Below, in pieces: positions 9,617 through 19,102 of a stretch of 64,000 bases of DNA (the stretch's first letter is position 1; each line of letters opens with the position of its first letter). The position numbers and the translations under genes are program-made. Below the pieces are notes generated by a model. That model did not search any database. It was not told the origin of the DNA and worked only from the letters and a program-made list of their open reading frames with translations. This stretch comes from Mycosarcoma maydis. Its lineage: Eukaryota > Basidiomycota > Ustilaginomycetes > Ustilaginales. The stretch spans positions 372,001 through 436,000 of the forward strand of contig NC_026498.1 in assembly GCF_000328475.2 (NCBI RefSeq). Reading direction: 5' to 3'.

Positions 9617-12600
9617 TCGATCGCAGCATTCTCATTCGTCTCATTTTTAGCAAGCCCGATCGAGGGCCGAGCATTCCAAAATATTCAACGTTGCATTTGG
9701 TCCACTCGCGATTTGCGGCATCGGGGCCTGTGCGAGTGTGAGGGTGAAGAAGTTGGCAAGATTCGTGATTCACGATTTTGGAAAAAAAAAAAGAAAAAAA
9801 GAAAAAAAAACAAAACAAAAAACGGTACAGCTGCTAACTTAAGTTACCTTAGCGACTACAACTTTCGCTTCTGCGGATGGATTCAGAGAGACTGGAGAAA
9901 GGCAGGGGCGACTGACTGTCTTGCTCGTTCTCTCGCGCGCTGCAACGTGTCTCGCGTTGTGCAGTGGATGACGACAAAGGTAATAGCTCTGGACTCATCT
10001 TGGCTCGACACAAGGAGCCGACATCCTGCCCGTTGTCTGATACCGATATGGTAGATCGGGCGGTGTCGCATACAGTGCATCCAGTGCTTGACTATCGGGC
10101 TGTCGGTCCATGTGAGACACATTCCTGTGATCGGTGATTTGCCTGAAGCCAGGTAGACGTGCGAGCAATCGCGAATTACTTGTCTCGGCGACGACGGCTG
10201 GAGTTCAGATTGTGTCCGCCTTGGACAGCCAGCAAGAATGTGCTCACATCCACGCCTACCCAGCCTCACAAGCTGACCTGGTCGTGTATACGGCACTCTA
10301 TGACGATAGGGTGTTCACTCGCGACCTGAAACAAGCCGACTCCGTCGGAACGAGGCTGACTCGTCGAAGATGGCCCTCAAGCTTCAGCGTCTGCGTACAA
10401 GGCACACCATCCAGCTCACTCAGCCCCGCCAAAGCTCAACGCTACACGCGCGTTGCCTTGATACAGATGAGAAATGACCTAATCACGTAGACCTCCCTGG
10501 TGCGACATCAGGCTGTGATGATCGCAGACGACATCTTGACATGCTTGACAAGCAAAGTACATGGTGCACTACGCATACGCTTTCGCAAAGACGAGTGAGG
10601 GCGGTGGCTTTTGCAGTTCATGCTGTGGCTCAGTGCTGGGTTTCACATGCTTTGTTCAGCCCGGCTCTGAGCATGGCGTATGTCCTAGGCACAGATTTTC
10701 TGTAGAGCAGCACACCACATTCCTCACCATCCATGTCTGAGTCGGCTTGCCAACGCACACCGCCTCGGCTCCGTCGACTTGTCCCATCACCGATAAGGCA
10801 AGACAGATAAAGCTTCTTACAAAAGCCGGCACCATGCGTAACCTAAACCATGAATGTTGGTCCACCTCGATGACCAATCTATAGATATGGGTACCGGTCT
10901 TGGCACACACCGCTCGCAGCTTCCACTGTTTCGTGTTTGCGCGTTGCAATCACGAATCGTAGTGTTGCTAGCGTGGGTGCGAAGCGAGCAGAAATTGACA
11001 GCGGCAACATGGCGATCTCGTTCACACTCCGCTACAGACTCTGCTTTTTCCACCACCGAGAAGCGGGGCCAATCGAACCGGTCAGCATAACAGTCTGTGA
11101 GTGAAAGTAGAAGCGCAGGTTACACAACAGATTACGAAAATGCATGAATCCGCGTGCCCCACGCCCGGCGCTATCAAATAAACCGGGATTCACGATTCGT
11201 GATTGTGACGTTGGCGGCGTGCCTCGCTTAGATGACGGTACAATGCATGCATAAGTTCCAGCAAAAAGGGTGGCCAACGAGCACATCGGCTTCGCGCTTC
11301 TTCGATTGTCAAGAAGTACAAGGAGGCTCATCTTGATGAAAGTTTCGATCGGAACGTCTTGGCTTGCAGGAAAACCGAGCGGGCAAAATCTCTTATCTAG
11401 CAGGTGATATATCAGGCGACGTGCGCATGATAGAAAGGAAGGATGAATCTCTTTCGATCGAATCAGCAGCAAACAGCAGCAGCGAGGTTGTGAGATGCAT
11501 GAACCGCGGTCGATTGACAGAACCAACAGTCGCAGTACAAGCGTAGCAGCCGCCAGACAGCTGGGTACCGGCGACTCAAAGATTTGCAGCTCGAAGCTCG
11601 CGCATGACATCGCCCCAGAAGAATCGTGAATATTTCGCTCATGCTCTTCCTCAAGACTAGCACCAAAAGCCGGTGCGTCACAGACAGGAAGAGAATCACC
11701 GACCTGGTACCCTGGCATATCACTGACCAATACGATCATATCGTTGAATGCATGTGTGTGTATGAGTGATTCTCGGCGAAACCATAGACTAGGTAGCCTC
11801 AAAGACCATGACATGGCGCCGCAACTTCCATTCCGGACCGAGTATCTGATTCTTATCTCTTTCTTCCGGAAAGATCTCTGTAGGCGCACACGTCCAACCG
11901 AGGCTATGGTTCTTCTAGTCCTCATTTGATTCCTTCCTTCTACGTTCTAGTGGCCAGCAATCGCCAGTACCAGGCCGACTAGAACCATGCTTTCTTTGCA
12001 GCTAGCACCTACCTGTTGCGTCGCATAAGCGCCAATCGTGACTGTTTCACACGTATTCCGCCTTGCTCTTGCATTCACCTTTGCCCAACCATCTCTGACT
12101 CGCTTGCTGCTGTTGTGACCCGAACTGAACGAAGTGAACGAACTGAGCGAACTAAACGCTCGTTGGGGGGAGGTTTTCTTGGCACCCTGCCAATAGGTCT
12201 CGTGTCTCTCGCATGCAAGCGCTTATATTTCCCTTGTGCATCTTCGCATGCACCACGATCCCCCCAGAGGTCATCGCAAGTGCTTACGTAGTAGCATGTC
12301 GATAAGTGTTAACGTGGTTAACCGATGCAGACGCATTAAGATGTGTGTCACAGGGAGATGCATTAGCGAGCAAGAGCTACACCCTACAATAGGCTCATTA
12401 CCTGCTCACTGACCAAGAAATCTGTTCCAAGAAGCTCTGTAGCTCTGCGGACCTGTACCGATCTCGATCTGAACTGCATGTCTTGCTTATCCATTGAAGC
12501 TGTTCGTGTTTGCTGTGACGGTTGCTGCAGTGACGACGACAACAACAACGATGCTCGAAGCTGTCGGGAGGATCACCACATACAGCGAAGATCTTGTCGT

Positions 12601-12912
12601 GTACTTGGAGCTCTTCTTCCGTGAACTTGCCTTCGTTTGGGGGCGATCGTAACCTGTTCCTCGATGCTGCTGTGCGTTGTTCAGACCGATAGGATTTGGT
12701 CGCACGACGCGAAGAAGTTATAAAGGATCCACCATCTAGCGACAAGATACCATCTGAATCATCATCAGAACAACGTCCCTCTCTTCGCATTCCTGCCACT
12801 ACTTCTCCACCCTCTCGCTTTCCCTCTCGCAGCAGCATCTCTTCACCTCTACACCCTTGAACCCCACCTTGCTTCTCCCATCCGCTTTCTTCTAACCTAT
12901 CCGATCACAAAT
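9617..12912. other. 3.3-kb gene-poor region
   Basis: No recognisable gene. Features seen: an A-rich low-complexity tract (about 9780-9822), isolated CACGATT/AATCGTG-type motifs, a short iteration of GAACGAA/GAGCGAA-like units near 12122-12155, and the promoter of the repeat-protein gene at the right end. The largest open frame (11032-11925, minus strand, ATG start, 297 codons) has no domain and mixed composition, so it is not called. Confidence 0.45.
12719..12724 (+). promoter_or_regulatory. TATA box of the 12913 repeat-protein gene
   Basis: TATAAA within gttataaagg, 189 bases upstream of the ATG; the intervening leader is CT-rich. Confidence 0.55.
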
Positions 12913-13695
12913 ATGAAGCTCTCCTTCACCATTGTCGCCACCGCTGCGCTTGTTGCCTCGTGCACCTTTGCCGCTCCCACCCCTGCCTCTTCCAAGCTCG
13001 CCACTCGCTACGATGGCGACATCATTGACGAGACCAATGCTGCCCTCAAGGACCTTGGCCTGAAGAAGCGCTACGATGGCGACATCATTGACGAGACGAA
13101 TGCTGCCCTCAAGGACCTTGGCCTGAAGAAGCGCTACGATGGCGACATCATTGACGAGACCAATGCTGCCCTCAAGGACCTTGGCCTGAAGAAGCGCTAC
13201 GATGGCGACATCATTGACAAGACCAATGCTGCCCTCAAGGACCTTGGCCTGAAGAAGCGCTACGATGGCGACATCATTGACGAGACCAATGCTGCCCTCA
13301 AGGACCTTGGCCTGAAGAAGCGCTACGATGGCGACATCATTGACGAGACGAATGCTGCCCTCAAGGACCTTGGCCTGAAGAAGCGCTACGATGGCGACAT
13401 CATTGACGAGACGAATGCTGCCCTCAAGGACCTTGGCCTGAAGAAGCGCTACGATGGCGACATCATTGACGAGACGAATGCTGCCCTCAAGGACCTTGGC
13501 CTGAAGAAGCGCTACGAGGGTGATGTACTTGATGAGATCAATGGCTGCCTGACCAGCCTCGGATTTCGCAAGCGATATGAGGGGGATGTGCTTGACGAGC
13601 TCGCCGCCGCTGAGAAGGAATTCGGCGTGCGCAAGCGCTACGAAGGTGACGTTCTCGACGCTGTCAACGGCTGCCTCAAGTCACTCGGCCTTTAA
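12913..13695 (+). CDS. Secreted Kex2-processed repeat protein (11 units), KEP / RiPP-precursor-like
   Basis: 260 residues, single exon. Residues 1-21 form a signal peptide (MKLSFTIVATAALVASCTFA), followed by a short pro-region ending LATR. The rest is eleven units of 21 residues, each starting at Tyr and bounded by KR/RKR, the Kex2 recognition site. Units 1-8 are nearly identical (YDGDIIDETNAALKDLG plus LKKR; unit 4 has E to K). Units 9-11 diverge in their C-terminal halves but keep Y-[DE]-G-D-[IV]-[IL]-D. Kex2 plus carboxypeptidase trimming would release about eleven 19-residue peptides. The architecture matches fungal Kex2-processed repeat proteins, including dikaritin RiPP precursors and repellents; the function is unknown. 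No tyrosinase or UstY-type (DUF3328) gene is seen in the window. The next gene downstream is also secreted. Confidence 0.93.
   Translation: MKLSFTIVATAALVASCTFAAPTPASSKLATRYDGDIIDETNAALKDLGLKKRYDGDIIDETNAALKDLGLKKRYDGDIIDETNAALKDLGLKKRYDGDIIDKTNAALKDLGLKKRYDGDIIDETNAALKDLGLKKRYDGDIIDETNAALKDLGLKKRYDGDIIDETNAALKDLGLKKRYDGDIIDETNAALKDLGLKKRYEGDVLDEINGCLTSLGFRKRYEGDVLDELAAAEKEFGVRKRYEGDVLDAVNGCLKSLGL
13009..13692 (+). repeat. In-frame tandem 63-bp repeat: eight near-identical copies plus three diverged
   Basis: Eight copies (13009-13512) differ only at one silent Thr codon (acc in units 1, 3, 4, 5; acg in 2, 6, 7, 8) and one gag/aag change in unit 4. Three older copies follow (13513-13692). Confidence 0.95.
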
Positions 13696-15108
13696 AATTC
13701 CCACCTTGCATCTGCTGTCAAGGGAACAACTCTCTGATTCTGACGTCGGCATCGGGCTCCTCTTTTTCACGATAGAACTCACAACAATTTGAGCTCCAGA
13801 ACCTCTAAAGTGCTGTTGCAGCCAAACATTGTCTGATACCCACTTCCTTTCTTTCCCAATCCCTGTACGCTCTTTCTCGCTCACAACCTCTACTGTTTCA
13901 TCTGGATACACGGTTCATTGTGTGACACGAGTGTGACGTTTTCACAAGCTGGTCTTGCGTATAGCGGTCTGGGTGATAGTAGCTAGTGCAGGGCGATAGT
14001 GTGGAGTTAGTGAACCCTCATGGTTATCTGCAGTCTGAGTCAGCTTTCCGGCGTTCTTACGCCTTTCAGCCACCGATTTGCACGATTAGATAGTCGATTC
14101 CATCGCCATCAATGACCTAAGCGCACTGATGCAATCCCGAATCAACGAGTTCTCGCACGCCAACGATTCGAGACTACGAGTTTTCGAACGACGTTTAGAT
14201 TGCATAGTGTCTATCCAAACGTGAAATCCTCCGGAACATTCACGATTCACGATTCACGATTTGGATTGTGATTAAGCGAGATTTATTGGCGTTCGCAGGC
14301 GCTAGCTCGCGTATCTCGCTTGTTCAAACTTGCTCTGTTTGACAGGTTTCCTCACATATTCCCAACACGTCTGAGACGGGAGCTGTTGCTGCTAATTTGC
14401 CTGGTAGAATCATCAGAAATTCCGAGCAAGCGTCACAAGTAAATAATTTAAATTGCACTAAGTTAATCGTGAATGATGCGAGCAGGCGTTCCGATGGCGC
14501 CCGCCGGCTGTCTTGAATCGACATACGGCGGTGTCATTGTGATTGCCGCGCCAAATACTGCATTGGTCAGCTTGCGCCAGAGGCGGAGAGTCTTGTTTGG
14601 TGTCTCACATACGCGGTTTGATCGCCGAGCATGATGCACTTGAGAAGTCGCGGTGCAGTCAAGCATCCTTGCCGCGCCTGGCTCTCGTTAGGGTCCAGGT
14701 CAGAGCCTTCGGTTAGTAGATGGTATTGAGTCATGAGTGGGCCCATTTGGTTCTTCTATGCCTTCACATCAGTCTAAGGGCTTCCTGAGACGACGTTGTC
14801 AGTTCATGGTACCACGTTCAAACCGACGCCGATCGCCGTGAGCGAGATAGAAGTTCCCAACACGCTCGGCTCGAGGCATCATAGTGTACTATAATGGCGT
14901 CTTGGAGCCCTCAGAGGAAGCTGCTATATCGCACAAAATAGTATATTCCACTGAGACGTTCGGTGCTGCGTTATCAGAGGAGCTTGCTTATGATCTCAAA
15001 CGCATTCAGGAGCAAGGTGCGAAAGGTATATAAGAAGCACATCTTGGATCCCGGTTGCTCAACTCTCTCCATCCCATCAACCACTTTGAATTCTCTCATA
15101 ACTACAAG
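13696..15108. other. Intergenic region with heptamer array, no gene seen
   Basis: Separates two secreted-protein genes on the same strand. It contains three tandem ATTCACG units at 14238-14261. Open frames up to 76 codons look random. The right end carries the promoter of the 15109 gene. Confidence 0.45.
15027..15034 (+). promoter_or_regulatory. TATA box of the 15109 gene
   Basis: TATATAAG, 82 bases upstream of the ATG. The same octamer at almost the same distance precedes the 50360 gene. Confidence 0.7.
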
Positions 15109-15810
15109 ATGAAGCTCACCGGGTACCTTGCCATCGCAGCTGCAGTCGCTGTTGCCGGCAGCTTCGCTGCTCCTATTGCTGACCAGGCCTCAGCCCTCGA
15201 GTCCCGCGCCGCATCCAGCGCTGTCACCGAACAGACCATCGACAGCGTTTCCTTTGACAAGCGTTTCGACTCGGCCCTCGGGGCCCGCACCATTGACCCT
15301 GCCGCGCTCTCCGCCGAGATCCAAGCGATCCTGGCCAAACTCGGCAAGGACAAGCAATTGGTCGTCAAGTACCTCTACTGGATCCGCAACGTAATCGGCT
15401 ACAAGAAGAAGCACCTTCTGGAGGAGCTCGAGTCGCTGCTCGAGAAGCACGGTCTCAGTGGTCTTCCCGACTTGGGCGACGGAAAACTGCCCGATGACAT
15501 CGAGGCAATCTTCAAGGAGATTGGTGGTGCTAAGAAGGAGATCATCAAGTGGCTCTACTGGGTTCGTAACGTGCTGGGCTACAAGAAGAAGAAGCTGCTT
15601 CACCAGCTCGAGGATCGCCTGCACAGCATTGGCGTCTTAAAGCGTGACTTGGAGCCTCGACAGGATATCGGTGCCGCTGTGACCGGTTTCCTCGACAGCA
15701 TCAACCACATTGGCCCCGCCACCCAGGGCGGTAAGAACCCACAGTGGCTTTGGGACATTATTCCTGAGACGGTCGAGAACATTCTCGGCCCCCTCGACGG
15801 TATCATCTAA
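15109..15810 (+). CDS. Secreted cysteine-free protein with a duplicated helical block (effector candidate)
   Basis: 233 residues from ATG 15109; the frame is open further upstream, but this ATG gives a clean signal peptide (MKLTGYLAIAAAVAVAGSFA). Two homologous blocks lie at residues 68-116 and 128-176, sixty residues apart. Each has the shape [IV][IV]K[YW]LYW[IV]RNV[IL]GYKKK[HK]LL followed by an L-E-x-x-L helix, so each is probably a helical hairpin with a basic turn. Possible Kex2 sites are FDKR (51-52) and VLKR (178-179). The tail (residues 186-233) contains WLWDIIPETVENILGPLDG. There is no cysteine at all, unusual for an apoplastic effector. I do not recognise the family. It lies 1.4 kb downstream of the repeat-peptide precursor, same strand. 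Confidence 0.85.
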   Translation: MKLTGYLAIAAAVAVAGSFAAPIADQASALESRAASSAVTEQTIDSVSFDKRFDSALGARTIDPAALSAEIQAILAKLGKDKQLVVKYLYWIRNVIGYKKKHLLEELESLLEKHGLSGLPDLGDGKLPDDIEAIFKEIGGAKKEIIKWLYWVRNVLGYKKKKLLHQLEDRLHSIGVLKRDLEPRQDIGAAVTGFLDSINHIGPATQGGKNPQWLWDIIPETVENILGPLDGII

Positions 15811-17539
15811 TGCTTTTCCATACCCCTATGCCGCGTAGGTCCTTGTTTTCCTCGCTCTTACAGACTCTCTCTTTGTTCAGCTAGCTTCTCAGGATCAATA
15901 GTTCACACTCTTTTCTCATGCTATACGTGTGTCTTGAGTTTGATCGTCCATGCATAGTGTTACAGTTTTCTTTTGCTGAATTATGTGGAGGCCCAACATA
16001 TCTCTGTCTGATCCTTTGACGAGTGCAAGGTCTCGATTCACCTTTTTCCATAGCGTCTGCTGGTTCGTCCACATTCTGCTGTTGTTGAATGGCAGCATTG
16101 GCACCAGGATGCGATTTTCCCCACCTAGAGTCTGCAAATCCAAGCAGAGCGTTTGCATACACTGTCGGTGTCAAAGCAAAGCTGCAAAGCCGGTTCACAA
16201 CGGTACGACGCCGAGCTTGCCGAACTTGGTCACCTCATTACAAATAAAGTGAGCAAAGCTGTACATACGAAAAAACACCAATGTCGAGCGAGTGAGTTGG
16301 AGCGACATCCAGATTCGAGTGACGACGTGCTGGTTCTGCTGGGTGAAGGTGACAAACGCGTTGATGTAGGCGTTGGCGCCCCAGCGTCGACGTTGCGATA
16401 GATAGTGCGAAAGCGACTGTGGTGGGATGGTGAAGCAAGCTGCTCGTGTCTCGAGCATTGTACGGACGGGTTTGGAACGAGAAATAATGGACCAAGCACA
16501 GTCGACGGTCCGTTCCCTGGTATTGGACTTGACGGTCGATCAAGTTGCCGTTTTGAACGTGTTTTCGATATCCCGCCGATGCCTGGCCGAGAATGGAGCC
16601 AGTCCAAAGCATGCTGATCGCTTCAGGCATACAGGCGACTCTTCAGTTGCACGTGTGTGGAATCGCTATGCGACGACTGGGTAAGCGCTTCTTGTGTGGC
16701 GCCCTGTAATTGATTCTACCGGCCCGAAAGAACCAAATCACCCCGTGGCGTGATTTGGCACAAAAACTGAACACGCTTGCTGACGCCGAAGTATACCCTC
16801 CGCGATTACAAAACCTACTGTGTACTGTCCACCAGCGTGAACATCGCAGGGAGAATTCGTCCTTTCTGTTTGCGGAAGCAAGAGAAAAACGAATTACCTC
16901 CTAGAAGAGACATGCCTTGAGCGATCCTTCGCCACATTCTGGAAGCACTTTCTACGGGAATCACAGACTCGTAAGCTTCCAGGCAACGCTTTTCAACCGA
17001 GCCGCCTCTTTATGGACAATCGCTCCATATCTGCTGTTCGGCTCCAACCGGAAGCATCTAGCTTTGCCGAACGATGCAGAGCTGAGTCTTAATAGCTGTT
17101 TCCTTCCTCCTTCAGCGCGCAGTACCCAAGCTGGGCCTGGTCTGACTGTTTGCCAAGTCGAACGCTTTTCTCACGGTACCAGACTGTCTCAGTCACTTGG
17201 ATGGCCTGACACACCGCCCTTGGTTCAATGAAGCGAACGATGTCGCTGTATGTGGCGAGTGCATGCCGTGATCCGTACAGTCCGGCTGGGCAAGCGCACT
17301 GCAAGCTGTTCAAGTGCAGGGAGTCCTGTGTGACTCTTGAGTGGGATAGCTGTTGTCTATGAACGCGAAAGAGTCATTGCGCTGTACGCAAGCCTAGCTT
17401 CTCGTCGTACGTTCCAGCATTGATGCATTGAATGTGTATCAGGGGAAGAAGTTCTTATTGCATCTCTTTGTTTCTGTCAACACACTCTACCAAATGCCCT
17501 CTACCTTCTTAGGTATTCTCTTGCTTACCTTTGAAAGAC
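15811..17539. other. Intergenic region, no gene seen
   Basis: Open frames of 60-130 codons overlap on both strands between 15880 and 17300 without recognisable domains. Confidence 0.4.
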
Positions 17540-18076
17540 ATGTCATCGTCCGCCCAGCGCGCTTTACTGCCCACGCTTGGATCGGACAAAGTGTTCGTCG
17601 AGGCTTCTGCTAAGGAACATCTACGTGGCGCGCCTTCTCGCCCCTGTTCTCCACGCAAACTTCCGCACCCTTTCATCCACGAAATCATCCACCACCTCCT
17701 CCGACTCTGCCGAAACGTCCGAGAATGAGGACGAAATGCAGACCGACGAGCTCAACAACTTGAACTTTACCGCTATGCAGCGATGCTCCTCGCTCACTGC
17801 TTCGCAAGACAGCCTGTCCCCCTCTCGCGCTCGTTCGCCGAGCTGTGCCACTTTCTTCCCATCGACTTCTGCAGCTGATGAGGCTATGAGGCGCAAAGTT
17901 CCCCCACCACCTACGGTACTGTCCTCGTGGTCCATGTTGGCTTCGTTGGTGCTCATCTCATGGAACGCTTCCCGTCCGCTTATGAGGTGGTCGTTTTCGA
18001 TGTTTCCGAAAATCGTAGCCAGTTGCTTCGAAAGGCTCACTGCTCCAAACGCAACCATGAACGTCACGTTCATTTA
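17540..18076 (+). pseudogene. Decayed N-terminal fragment of a nucleotide-sugar (UDP-glucose/GDP-mannose type) dehydrogenase
   Basis: Three plus-strand frames together give a plausible protein start. Frame one begins MSSSAQRALLPTLGSDKVF (ATG 17540). A second frame carries a Ser-rich region (SLTASQDSLSPSRARSPS...RRKVPPPPT). The third reads YGTVLVVHVGFVGAHLMERF and then YEVVVFDVSENR, which closely resembles the Rossmann start VxGVGFVGxHLxE..Y.V..FDVS of nucleotide-sugar dehydrogenases; the first Gly of GxGxxG is replaced by His here. The frame is broken by at least two shifts and the sequence stops after about 170 residues, with a tRNA gene about 100 bases beyond; the catalytic and C-terminal domains are absent. 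Best read as a truncated relic, although a small multi-exon gene cannot be fully excluded. Confidence 0.5.
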
Positions 18077-18178
18077 AGATCTTTGCTTTTCCATGTCGAT
18101 GTGCGTAGAAATCGCGATTTAAACAAAATTTGAATCAGCTGTGAGTCCTCACAAAAAGATGCCTCCAACAAAAAAAAG

Positions 18179-18285
18179 TGCTCCGTACTGGGCTCGAACC
18201 AGTGACCTTCCGTTGTGTAATACTCAGTTCTAACTGAGGCACCGTGTATTAGACGGATGCGATAATCCAACTACGCTAACGAAGC
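18179..18285 (-). tRNA. tRNA-Ile(AAU) with a 32-nt intron
   Basis: On the minus strand a full cloverleaf can be drawn: acceptor GCTTCGT (18285-18279) pairs with ACGGAGC, discriminator A at 18179; D-stem GCG/CGC; anticodon stem TCCGT/ACGGA; T-arm ACTGG-TTCGAGC-CCAGT. The loop reads C-T-A-A-T-A, placing anticodon AAT at 18250-18248. A 32-nt intron (18246-18215) sits one base 3' of the anticodon, the normal nuclear tRNA intron site. Within it GTATTA can pair with the anticodon segment TAATAC, the usual anticodon-intron pairing. The anticodon call depends on this intron position. Confidence 0.85.
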
Positions 18286-19102
18286 AGGTTGATGTCCGGC
18301 TGGGCTGACATTGAAGTTCTATACTGTAAATTGATTTGCAAAGATATACTAGACATTGTTCCCGCCAAGATCATTTGTGGCCGGCCGCGTATCGGTGCAA
18401 CCGCCACTGGGTGTCTTCGCGTAGCCACTTGAACACTTGCATGAAGGGCAGTTTAACTGTGTTGTAGTGGGCGCCGACGCACGAGGAAGCGATGATGGAA
18501 GAGAGAAATTAGGTGGTAGTGGTAGTGTGGGGGGTTTGGCCCGGGGAGCGGTTCGACCGCGAGCAAATTTGTGTCCGTCATGCGTGCTGCAGTGCAAGAG
18601 CGACATATGTAGACACTGAGACTGAGCATCGCGCTTGACTGCTGCATGGCTCTTGTCACAGTACTGTGGCTGTATGTACCGGGTCGTGCGCGCTCGACTC
18701 TCGTCATTCCGATGACACGTCCCAGTCACAGCCTGTATGCGAGGTACGCTTTCCAGCCACGCTACGCAGACGACGGTGGAGCGACGCCGACGCGAGGCTT
18801 GATCTCACCGGTCTCTTGGCTCTCGGTATGAAACCTGCAACTAGGCATGGAGCGGTATGTGCCGAGACTGTGCACTCTGTCGCGGCTGATGTCGTGGGGC
18901 TGGTCGGTGGCTATGAAGGGAAACAAGGTATTCAGCTAGACGCCAAGCACTGGGAAATAAATAGCGCGCAGATGACTGTCAAGACTATGGATCCTTTGAA
19001 CAGCCAGCTTGATGCTCTTGTTTCTCCTGTATACACGTAGCTCGAATCTCTCAAGCCACTGCTTATACCGCATAGGACAGCTACCCCGTCTCTCTCGGTG
19101 CG
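18286..19102. other. Intergenic region, no gene seen
   Basis: Only short, overlapping, unrecognisable open frames; upstream region of the cutinase-family gene. Confidence 0.4.

Noticed and set aside
11032..11925. 297-codon ATG-started open frame on the minus strand
   Set aside because: No domain, signal peptide or biased composition; overlapped by other frames in a gene-poor stretch. Could be a gene, but nothing in the sequence supports it.
12398..12838. 146-codon minus-strand frame overlapping the promoter of the repeat-peptide gene
   Set aside because: Random-looking composition; the TATA box and leader of the downstream gene lie within it.
12913..13695. Interpretation of the repeat precursor as a mating pheromone
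   Set aside because: Alpha-factor-like repeat precursors are ascomycete; basidiomycete mating pheromones are short CaaX lipopeptides, and this protein has no CaaX end.
17621..18073. 150-codon minus-strand frame
   Set aside because: Antisense to the nucleotide-sugar dehydrogenase relic, whose Rossmann-like sequence on the plus strand is the better explanation.
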